Position numbers and translations under genes: made by a program
Shown here: piece by piece, positions 24,724 through 36,700 of the stretch
Position numbering within the stretch: the first letter of the stretch is position 1
How the letters are laid out: every line of letters starts with the position of its first letter
Notes under the pieces: generated by a model
What the model was told of the DNA's origin: nothing
The model's input: only the letters and a program-made list of their open reading frames with translations
Database searches by the model: none
DNA from: Erpetoichthys calabaricus
Lineage: Eukaryota > Chordata > Cladistia > Polypteriformes > Polypteridae
NCBI RefSeq assembly: GCF_900747795.2
Contig: NC_041398.2
Location: forward strand, 168,965,414-169,029,413
Reading direction: 5' to 3'
DNA: 64,000 bases

Positions 24724-27700
24724 ACGCAGACACGGGGAGAACATGCAAACTCCACGCAGGGAGGACCCGGGAAGCGAACCCGGGTCTCCTAACTGCGAGG
24801 CAGCAGCGCTACCACTGCGCCACCGTGCCGCCCTACTGGTAATATATAAAAGTTATTGATTAAAATGAAAAATCATCAGATTACATCGTAATGTCTGCAT
24901 GAAAAAAATGGCCGCATCTCCAAGCGTGTAAATAGTAGGGTAAAATACTTATGTAAGACCATAAGAGTGCTTCCCCTTTGAAAAATTAGCCGTCATTTTG
25001 TAAATAATATTGAAGACCAATTTCAGACATGAAGAACATGCTTAAGTAGGCGGTTTCCGCACGAAGTTCATACCGGAATGTTTAAAAATTGAAAGTAGTG
25101 TTAAAGATGTGCCCTGCACAGCACATATAATTATTTTTTCTCTTGTCTCTTGCACTTGTCCGCGGACAACTGAAACCAGAAAAACACGCTTGCCCGACGG
25201 TCAATTTACCCGTATCGGACGAGTCGGGCGTTGGATTTCCGCACCCCTGTATATAAATCCTTATCAACCTTTAACCCCTCAGGGACATGGTTTCTTCTAG
25301 CTGAAATTCTGAAGGCCACACACACCATTTTCATTTTGAAAATTGACTCCTTTTCTTTTATGATTTACACAAGTAAGTTATCATTTTAATCAGCATTATG
25401 GTGGGCGCATACACCGTCAGCATGGCACTGCAAGATCTAAACGCTAGTGTGGCGAATTCCTCGCGTAATGAAGTAACCTTAGCTGCAGGTGGAAGTCCCA
25501 TTTTACTTCTGGTGTCAAGCAGAGTTGTGTTGCGTTAACAGCAGTCTGTTAGCCGGTGAAAGTGATTTGAAGAAGCTGTCTGTTGCTACGGTTCTGCCTT
25601 TGTCCAGAAACGGCTCCATAAGCTTTATGACCACAGACTTGGAAAGTCTTTGCCCTGGGTTGTAACTCAAAACACAGCTCTCAACAAAATGTTGCCAGAT
25701 GTCCAAAATCGCAGCAAACCTCTAGATTTACACACGTTCTGCACGGGTGTCTTTTTATGTCAAAGCACAAATGCTGCATGCCGCATGATACTCTGTTAGT
25801 GGTCACTGGACATTGTATCTTTGATTGCCGGTACAACAAACAGTTCTGAGCAGGTATCCGCCACACTGTGGTCATTGCTGCTCTTATGAAAAGAATGGAG
25901 ATAAACGTCATCAACTCAATAGAGGGAGAGGCAAATTCGTTGTACCACGTGAACGTCACCGACAGAATAAAACTGAATAATAAAAAAACAAGCACTAACT
26001 TTTACAAGTAGCCAGAATTTACATCCGGCTGTTACCTTACTCAAGTCAAATGTATGTTTTTATTATATTATAGTAATAATAATAGCAGCTCACTCAAAAC
26101 ACGGAGTGCCCGAACTCAAACCTGGAACCTTTTGCTTATAAGGCAGCAGTTCCTACTTCTGCGCCATCCAAGAATACGTATTAACTTTCTGTCGATTGAC
26201 ATTTCAGATTGGGTTTGTAGCTCATTGACAGCCACATGTAAATTGAATGATTTTTTTTTTACTTAGTTTATATTCTTGAATAAAAATGCACGTTTATTTG
26301 ATATTTGGACTAGAGTCTTCACACATTATACACTTCTCATCATTATTAGTATAACATGGAAAAAGTTTCTTCTTTAGGTATGTGTTCAGCATTTCTTGCC
26401 TCTGTGATAGACGACCAGGAGCCCTGACCTGCCGGGATGCCTGGAGGAAGGAGGAACTGGGAGAGCGGCAACTCTTTTCCCTGGGTTCCTGGCCGGTCCT
26501 TAGTCCCTGGGGGGATCATCGGACACCTGAAGTCGGTCATCAGACACCTGGAGCACATCCGGGGCTGAATAAAAGGGGCCGCCTCACTCCATTCGGGGGC
26601 TGCAGTCGGGAGGAAGAAGACAAAGCTTGGTGGAGAGGAGTGGAGGTGGTAAAGGACACTGTTGAAGGACTCAAAAGGGTGATTGGTGCAGGGGCACCGT
26701 GTGCTGTGTGTGAGAATTTTGTAAAATAAATGTGTGCTTTTGGTAGACATGGAGGTGTCCATCTGTCTGTGTCCGGGGCTGGCTTCCACACCTCACATTT
26801 ATTTCCTTTCATCCTACACTTACCCAGATCTTTGTAGACACGGAACACACATGAAATGCATGTATTCCAAATAACAATATACTGTATTATTTACCCTATA
26901 CAACTCCAGGAACCTCACACACAGATAAGGACACTTGGCTTGAGCTGGGAGAACCTTTTTTTTTTTTTGAGTTGAGCTCTGTCAAAGTGGGGGATGGGAC
27001 AGCAGGTTGCTTGTGCTGATCGACGTATTTACAAAACAAAAGATGCTCGTGGTAAAGGTGCAAAGGGATTTAAGATGGACCGGGATTACAAGTTTTTTTG
27101 CAGGTTTCAGGAATTCTAGGTTTAAGTTAAAATATCTGCTGACTCCATGCACTCCTTTAAAGGGTAACTTCATAATAAAGGCCACTTGTTTAAATAGGCA
27201 TTAACTTACAGTACTGTTCTTATGCTCTCTTTCAACAGCAGAAGCAGTAGTAGTAGTAATAACAATAGAATTTTCACATGTCCAGAGTACACTGAAATTC
27301 TCACTTGCATGTCCATGTCCAGCAACATGCAACATGTTGCCACTCTCCAGCATCACGATAAACAATAAAGTATTAAAATATCTAGGCTTATATTATTTAA
27401 AAGTACAATTGAATTGTGTACTGTTCATTTTACTATTTGCCTCTGTACATGGAACTGTGTTTTCATTTCTCTACTGTTTCACTTTTTTTTAATTTGTATT
27501 TTGGCTTTGATAGTCCAACTTTTAATATTTGTTTTGAGAATGGGAAACTCATTCTATAAATTAAATGTTAGATTATCTAAACAGATGTCCAATATATAAG
27601 CATATTGTTCTACATATCAATATGCATCTGATCCCCTGATCAGTGCCCTGATTTGTACTTGAGGGTAAACAAAGGTCATGGAAGGGCAGAACTTTAATCT

Positions 27701-30700
27701 TATGAACCTGTACTAAAATAAGATTTTACAAAATATATGAATGAATGAATCACTATATTGAATCACTTGGATTTTTTTTTTATTTTACAGATGACAAGAC
27801 TAAAACATGTGTTTTATACATGTTCATGTACATGTTAAAAAGTTGCTATCCATAGATTTTAGGGCTTTGTTTCCAACTGTTTTCCATAGACACTCTTATA
27901 CAGTTTGCTCCTAACAGTTTCAGTGAACGTTGTATATGGAAAGATTCTATCAGATCTTGCTAGAGTTAATCGCAAGCTTAAAAGAAAATTTATTTAAAAA
28001 AATGCCTGCCCATTTTCAGAAGAGGGGAAGAATTATGCTATTTATTTCACAGGAGATTGGGTACAAAAACTATTTAATAAAGTCCTTTAACTCCTTGTAG
28101 CTACATTAAGACAGCAAGTGGATTCTACCCAGTAATTTTACTTGAACAGATAGGTAGTATATAATGCTTTCCATCGATTTTGATCTGTTTGCTTCCCGTA
28201 GATGGCATGCAATCTTTTTTTTATTTAGAGGAATGATCTCTAACCAGTTTCTTTTTAACTGGTAGTGTTTGGAGGGATCACAGGATGTAACATAATATCA
28301 GACTGTGTTAGAATCATATAGAGTACCACCTCAATGTGCCAACATGAAAATGCAAATGGAGAAAGGCTTGCAGTGGAGTTCTGGAAATGATGGTTTCTTC
28401 TTATTGTACAAGCTGAGCAGAACTTAAAGTAACATGTGGATACAGGTAAATTAAATCTGTCTTAAGCAGTTAAAATGATTCTCTGCTAAACTGTGTCAGA
28501 AATGAACAAGTTGAAAATGAATCAGAGGAATTCTTACTGGCTGGTTGTTGCCTGTAATCACAAGGTCTTCATTCTTGCGGCCTCCAACTGTGCTCTTGTG
28601 CAAAGGGTGTACTACCCCCATATCAGACTCTTGCTTGAAGCGTAACACACCACTGTCATGGAATTCCATGCTTTCACAGCCATTAGGACCGATTCTGATA
28701 ACCGTCCAGATAACCAAGGTAATCTGTGAATGACAACATATTTGGCCTTGTGACACCTTTTAGCAGCAAGTGTAAAGAAAAAACATATATAAGCTTTTTT
28801 TATATAATAAGCATAACCTTGAAACATAGGATAGGATAGTAAGGAGGCTTTTTGGTAACATTTAATTGTTCTCAGTGGTCAAAGTTTTGTTCTCTTTTAA
28901 CTTTAAGAAAGTAAACCCAGGATAGGCTCGATGACTATTATGAAGTATATAAAGACAGCAACTTGGACTGAATCCAAAAGTAATCTATACTTTCCAGCTC
29001 CACTGCTTTTATGATACACATGCCCAATATATAGCTTCTCACACAAGATTCTTTTCATTCCAGAGAACTATTATTTCTGTACTGTAATGGAAGCCTCTGT
29101 TGTTCTCTTCAAAAACTTCCAGGCAAATTGTCAACTAATTACCATAAAAACTGGTCAAGACAATCATTTACCTTTGTTTTACTTTTACATGATCTTTTCC
29201 TGATTTACTGATGGATGGAAAGTCACACTAATGCAGAATGTACATGGACATACAATGTGATTTCTGAGTTAGGCAAACACTGTGACCTGCAGGGTCAGCA
29301 AATGTTCAGTACAATAAATTCACTAATCTGTACTTTATTCATGTCTTACTTATCACCTTTTGCCTTCCAAAATATTCACAAGTGTGATAGTAGTCTTGAA
29401 AGGGTTTATATTTTAATTTTGAATCACAGGATGGTACTCAGGGGCTGGTGATGAACAAACATACTTAAAAATAACAACATGCAGCAATGCATTCTAGATA
29501 CGACGTAAAGCTACAACATCACTCATGGCAGAAGGCAGAACAAAAGACGAATAACTAACTAACGAAACAAACATTTATGTATTGCATGATTTTTGTTACT
29601 GACTGCAATGAAAACTTGAAGCCCAATGTAACGTGAGGAGCATGGACCTCTTTTGACTATCTTTGTTTGGTTGCCCATTCTAGAAGTGATAATGTTTTCT
29701 TGATTTGGTGACTGCCTTTCGAAAATCTTTCCTCAGTTAATCTAGAAAGCCAGTTATTACATATATAATTTGCTGTAGACTGGAAGGCAGTTGCTTTCTA
29801 CAGATCACAGCTCACCCCAAATAATTCACTTTTATTTAAAAGACCAGCATGATGTAGAGGCAGTCCACATTAATGATAGGTTGGACTGGTCTCGGTACAC
29901 AGAGGAACGATATAAGAAAGGGCAGAGCAGGCAATTTGTCTTTAGGTGACTACATTCCTTTAATGTGGGAAGTGACATCCTTCACATCTTCTATAACTTT
30001 ATGATGGCCAGTGTTGTTTTCTACTGTATGCTGTTGTGTGCTGGGCTAGCAGCATCATTTCAATAGAGGTTCACTGAATCAACAGGGTAATTAAAATAGC
30101 AAACTCAGTTATAGGACACATGCTGGACTCCTTGAGGTAGCAAACTAGAGACTTAAAACTGAGTGCCATTATGAATAATGCTGAAGGTCCTCTCTCTGAC
30201 ACACTGAGTACTTTCAGCCAATGAATTATTCAGTAGAAGTGTGTCAAGAAACGCTACCTTTATACCAACAGCAATATATCTGCATAATGCCTCACTATGA
30301 CTATGACAGCCAAATTAGAATTTTTCTTTCTTTTTAATTTTCTTGCTTTATGGTCATTCTGGTGTGTGTATTTATTTATTTGTCTACCTATTTGTCCATC
30401 CATCCATCCATTCTCTTCTGCTTATCCGAGGTCGGGTCGCGGGGGCAGCAGCTTGAGCAGAGATGCCCAGACTTCCCTCTCCCCGGCCACTTCTTCTAGC
30501 TCTTCCGGGAGAATCCCGAGGCGTTCCCAGGCCAGCCGAGAGACATAGTCCCTCCAGCGTGTCCTGGGTCTTCCCCGGGGCCTCCTCCCGGTTGGACATG
30601 CCCGAAACACCTCACCAGGGAGGCGTCCAGGAGGCATCCTGATCAGATGCCCGAGCCACCTCATCTGATTCCTCTCGATGCGGAGGAGCAGTGGCTCTAC

Positions 30701-33700
30701 TCTGAGCCCCTCCCGGATGACTGAGTTTCTCACCGTATCTGTAAGGGAGAGCCCAGACACCCTGCAGAGGAAACACTTTTCAGCCGCTTGTATTCGCGAT
30801 CTCGTTCTTTCGGTCACTACCCATAGCTCATGACCATAGGTGAGGGTAGGAACATAGATCGACCGGTAAATTGAGAGCTTTGCCTTATGGCTCAGCTCCT
30901 TTTTCACCACGACAGACCGATGCAGAGCTCGCATCACTGCGGACGCCGCACCGATCCGCCTGTCGATCTCGCGCTCCATTCTTCCCTCACTCGTGAACAA
31001 GACCCCGAGATACTTGAACTCCTCCACTTGAGGCAGGATCTCGCTATCAACCCTGAGAGGGCACTCCACCCTTCTCCAGGTGAGGACCATGGTCTCGGAT
31101 TTGGAGGTGCTGATTCCCATCCCAGCCGCTTCACACTCAGCTGCGAACCGATCCACAGAGAGCTGAAGATCACGGCCTGATGAAGCAAACAGGACAACAT
31201 CATCTGCAAAAAGCAGTGACCCAATCCTGAGTCCACCAAACCGGACCACCTCAACACCCTGGCTGCGCCTAGAAATTCTGTCCATAAAAGTTATGAACAG
31301 AATAGGTGACAAAGGGCAGCCCTGGCGGAGTCAAACTCTCACTGGAAACGGGTTCGACTTACTGCCGGCAATGTGGACCAAGCTCTGACACCGGTTGTAC
31401 AGGGACCGAACAGCCCTTATCAGGGGGTCCGGTACTCCATACTCCCGGAGCACCCCCCACAGGATTCCCTGAGGAACACGGTCGAACGCCTTTTCCAAGT
31501 CCACAAAACACATGTAGACTGGTTGGGCGAACTCCCATGCACCCTCCAGGACTCTGCTAAGGGTGTAGAGCTGGTTCACTGTTCCGCGACCAGGACGAAA
31601 ACCATACTGTTCCTCCTGGATCCAAGGTTCAACTATCCGACGGACCCTCCTCTCCAGAACCCCCGAATAGACTTTTCCAGGGAGGCTGAGGAGTGTGATC
31701 CCTCTGTAGTTGGAACACACCTTCTGGTCCCCCTTCTTAAAGAGGGGGACCACCACCCCGGTCTGCCAATCCAGAGGCACTGTCCCTGATGTCCATGCGA
31801 TGTTGTAGAGACGTGTCAACCAAGACAGCCCTACAACATCCAGAGCCTTGAGGAACTCCGGGCATATCTCATCCACCACCCGGGCCCTGCCACCAAGTAG
31901 TTTTTTTGACCACCTCGGTGACCTCAGTCCCAGAGATGGGGGAGCCCACCTCCGAGTCCCCAGGCTCTGCTTCCTCATTGGAAGGCATGTTATTGGGATT
32001 GAGGAGGTCTTTGAAGTACTCCCCCCACCGACCCACAACGTCCCGAGTCGAGGTCAGCAACGCACCATCCCCACCATATACAGTGTTGACACTGCACTGC
32101 TTCCCCCTCCTGAGACGCTGGACGGTGGACCAGAATCTCCTCGAAGCCGTCCGAAAGTCGTTCTCCATGGCCTCCCCAAACTCCTCCCATGCCGAGTTTT
32201 TGCCTCAGCAACCACTGAAGCCGCATTCCGCTTGGCCTGCCGGTACCTATTAGCTGCCTCCAGAGTCCCACAGGACAAAAAGGACCGGTAGGACTCCTTC
32301 TTCAGCTTGACAGCATCCCTCACCGCTGGTGTCCACCAACGGATTCGGGGATTGCCGCCACGACAGGCACCGACCACCTTATGGCCACAGCTCCGGTCAG
32401 CCGCCTCAACAATAGAGGCACGGAACAGGGCCCATTCGGACTCAATGTCCCCCACCTCCCTCGGGACGTGGTCGAAGTTCTGCCGGAGGTGGGAGTTGAA
32501 GCTACTTCTGACAGGGGGCTCTGTCAGACGTTCCCAGCAGACCCTCACAACATGTTTGGGCCTACCAGGCCTGACCGGCATCCTCCCCCACCAACTGAGC
32601 CAACTCACCACCAGGTGGTGATCAGTTGACAGCTCCGCCCCTCTCTTCACCCAAGTGTCCAAGACATGTGGCCGCAAGTCCGACGACACGACCACAACGT
32701 CGATCATCGAACTCAGGCCTAGGGTGTCCTGGTGCCAAGTGCACATATGAACACCCCTATGCTTGAACATGGTGTTTGTTATGGACAATCTGTGACGAGC
32801 ACAGAAGTCCAATAACAAAATACCACTCGGGTTCAGATCTGGGGGGCCATTCCTCCCAATCACGCCCTTCCAGGTCTCACTGTCATTGCCCACGTGAGCA
32901 CTGAAGTCTCCCAGCAGTACGAGGGAGTCCCCAGAAGGTATGCCCTCTAGCACCCCCTCCAGGGACTCCAAAAAGGGTGGGTACTCCAATCTGCTGTTCG
33001 GTGCATATGCACAAACAACAGTTAGGACCCATCCCCCCACCCGAAGGCGGAGGGAGGCTACCCTCTCGTCTACCGGGGTAAACCCCAATGTACAGGCTCC
33101 AAGTCGGGGGGCAATAAGTATGCCCACACCCACTCGGCGCCTCTCACCGGGGGCAACTCCAGAGTGGTAGAGAGTCCAGCTCCTCTCAAGGAGATTGGTT
33201 CCAGAGTCCAAGCTGTGCGTTGAGGTGAGCCCGACTATATCTAGCCGGAACCTCTCAACCTCACGTACAAGCTCAGGCTCCTTCCCCTTCAGAGAGGTGA
33301 CATTCCACATCCCAAGAGCCAGCTTCTGTAGCCGAGGATCGGACCGCCAAGGTCCGTCTACCTATTTGTCTATTTATTTATTTAAAGAGCATCTGTAAAA
33401 AGCCAAATTTCCCCCTAGGAACAAAAAGATCTATCTAACATTAAAGAAAAATATAGCCTTGAACAAGCAGAATTAAATAAAATAAATACAAAGAAAGTAG
33501 ATTATTTCTCATTGCAACATCTATTCATCCATTTCGTGGTTGTTGGTGTCAGAGTCTGTCCTGGCAATGCTGGCCACAAGGTAAGAAACATCCCTAGACA
33601 GGGTGCCAAACATCACCATTCACAAGTTAGAGTGGCCAATAAATCAAATCTATTCATCTTTGTGATATGAAAGGAAAATCAACTTACCCAGATGGCAGCC

Positions 33701-36700
33701 CACATAAAGAGAAGGACAATATGCCAGCTCCATGCAGTGCTAAGGCTGAGATGTGAAACCTGGGTTCTGGAGCTGTGAGGTAGCATGAACAAAGCTTAAT
33801 CTACCAAGAAGGTGTGCAAAGTTTTCCCTTTAACACTAGAATCAAATGTATGTTTTTATTATATTATAGTAATAATAATAGCAGCTCACTACTCATAAAG
33901 CAGAGTGCCCAGACTCGAACCTAGAACCTTTGGGTTATCAGGCAGCAGTTCTTACCTCTGCACCATTCAAGGATACATATCAACTTCCTGTCAATTGACA
34001 TTTGAGCTTGGGTTTTTAACTCATTGACAGCCACATGTAAATCAAATGATTTTTTTTCTTTGGTTATATTCTTGACTAAAAGTGCACGTTTATTTGATAT
34101 TTGGACTAGTCTTCACACATTATACACTTCACGTCATTATTAGTATAACATGGAAAACGTTTCTACTTTAGGTATGTGTTCGATATTTCTTGCCTCACAT
34201 TTCCTGCCATTCTACACATACAGTTCATTGTACACATGGTACATGCATGAAATGTATATATTCCAAATAACGATATATTATTTACCCTATGCAACTCCAG
34301 GCACCTCACTGCCAGATAAAGAGATTCAGCTCTGAGAATTTTTCGATGAACTCAGCTCCATTGGTGGGAGGGATGGGATAGCAGGCTGCTTGCATTGATC
34401 GACACATTTGCAAAACAAGAGACACTGACGGAGAGGTGTAAAAGAATTGAAGGTGGCCCAGGAATCCAAGTTTTTTTTACATAGCCTTCACGGATTCTTG
34501 TGTTAAAAAATATTCTAGGCACAACTCCTACTGATTGTCAGAAGGTCTATCAAGTGCATTTGCACAACAAGCACTGCTTCATGCCAAGTGCTTAACACCA
34601 CTGAAAGACTAGGATATGTTTTATTCAGGCCATATGTCATATTATATTTATATTTGTGCCAACTCTTAATTTATGTTTTCTATATTTAAACTTTTGTTTA
34701 TTAAACAACTAGTTGCTATATTTTCTTTTTTTTGTTTATGAAGACTTAAATGAAGCAATTCAGCTATATTTAACTATAGGCAAGACAGTCTGTGATGCAC
34801 TAGGCAATCTTCTGCTGGGAAATCTTGGGTCCAGGCATTTATGTGGATGTTACTTTGACATATGCCACCTACATAAAGATTGTTGCAGACCATGTGCACC
34901 CATTCATGGCAACGGTTTTCTGTGAAGGCAGTGACCTCTTTCAACAGGATAATGTGCCCTGCCACACAGCAACAATTGCTCAGATATGGCTTGAGGAACA
35001 TAACAAAGAGTTCAGGGTTTTGACTTGGCCTTCAAACCCCATATCTCAATCTGATCAACCATCAGTTGGATGTGCTGGAAAAATAAGTATGATCCAAGTC
35101 TGGTCCCACCTTGCAACTTACAGGACTTGAAGGATCTGGTTGCTAACATCTTGGTGCCAGATACGCACAGAACACCTTCAGAGTTCTTGTGGAGTCCATG
35201 CCTTGATAGGTCAGAGCTGTTTGGGTGGCACAAGCAAGACCTACACAGTATTAGGCAGGTAGTTTTAATGTTGTGGCTGATCGGTGTATCTCCCATTAGT
35301 TTATGTTATTATCTTATACATTAAGCCTTAAATATATATGATAATATAGTATAAAATGAATTGTGGCAGACTTGTTTTTAACTATATTATGTACTAATTT
35401 TCTAAGTCATTTCAGATAAACACATTTATAAAATACTAGACAAAGAGCCTGTTTCGACAACATAAGATGAAACGGGCACGAGTTTGTGTCAGCAGAGTAT
35501 GAAGAACAAATGATAAGTAACGAAGAAGTTGTTTTGTAATGATTGTAGTCCACTTTACTCATTACTGTACAGCCTTGTACTGTTAGTTGATGAATTTTCC
35601 AGGCCTATAGTATAATATTGAATGATGAATGTTCCAGTACAATATGGAATAGTAATAAGTATAAGCACCACAAACCTGATATAGGTGTATTGAATGAATG
35701 CATAATTGAATCAGAATGCGTAATTAGGCCTCGAGCTTTAGTTGAAATCGCCTTTCAGGCCTCTAGAGCTTTAATCGAAGTCGCCTTTCTCTTTGAATTT
35801 TTGCGGCAGCAAATCCGCTGTCTGCCGCGATGTTGGGGTTGGATGTCGGTCTCGTAAGGTTTTTCGGGCAGCTGCGCAGAAGGCGACTGCACATTCAGCT
35901 TCGGACTGACGTGAGTGAGTGAATGAGTGAAGAGCCAGGCGAATTATGTATTAAGATATAATAAGCGTTCTGCTAGATAGTAGTTATTACTGCTATCTTA
36001 CAGCTCTGGAAGAGAAGGTTTAAATTTCAACCTAGTTATTCTGCGGGTTTTCTTCCCACATACCAAGGATGGGAGTGTTACGGTTCACTGTTGACTCTAA
36101 ATTGGCTTTGTCAGAGTCAGTGTGTACCCAAGTGTGCCCTGTGATTGAATACCATCCTCTCCAAACAATACTGTCAGGGATTAACTCAGGCCCCTACAAC
36201 CCTAACTTGAACTAAGTAGGTTTCGAAAATGGATCAATGGATATAATAAGTATCACAATTTTTTAATTAAGCAAACGGGTGCACAGAACTGGAGATGTTT
36301 TTCCAGTTCCTTAACATGGAGTCACCTCATGAATAATATCTAAAACTGATAAAGTCATTTGAGCTTACAATCAAGTTAATCAATGCCAGAAGGAAGAGAA
36401 GGGCAACAACACAGATGGCCAGAGATCCTTTTCTCCCCCGAAGCCCGGTCTTGTGAAGTCTCTCTTCTTCTATAGGGACATAGCCTGCCTTAAAGTTGCT
36501 GTTATGTTCCTTGTTGGTTGTTCTTCTTTCAATGGCTTTCTCTCTCATGGACTTCTTGACAGGTCCATTAGAGCTTACCTATGCAAGAAAGAGGAAAAAA
36601 ATTATTAATAAAACCAAATCATATCATACAAATTAATATGATTAGTTTTTCACTCTCAGAAGATGTGGATATTTTTGTTGTCATCTTACTAGAATGAATT

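Larger units (their letters stand above)
21694..25249 (-). mobile_element. hAT transposon with nested insertions
   Basis: The left end is CAGGGGTGTAGAAATC and the right end inverted is CAGGGGTGCGGAAATC, a typical hAT terminus. Subterminal palindromes CTTGTCC(A/G)CGGACAAGT lie near both ends. The C-terminal dimerisation part of a hAT transposase is on the minus strand at 23201-23593. Inside are a TIR element (21893-23088), a Helitron 5' end (from about 23929) and a SINE (24490-24833). The 8-bp flanks do not match (TTCATTTC and TATATAAA). It lies in SGCB intron 3. Confidence 0.75.

Noticed and set aside
24417-24859. Open frame of 141 codons
   Set aside because: It runs through the SINE at 24490-24833 in antisense; similar frames recur at every SINE copy.
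30887-32629. Plus-strand open frames of 80-147 codons
   Set aside because: They are antisense shadows of the Rex3 coding strand; codon pattern and motifs are on the minus strand.
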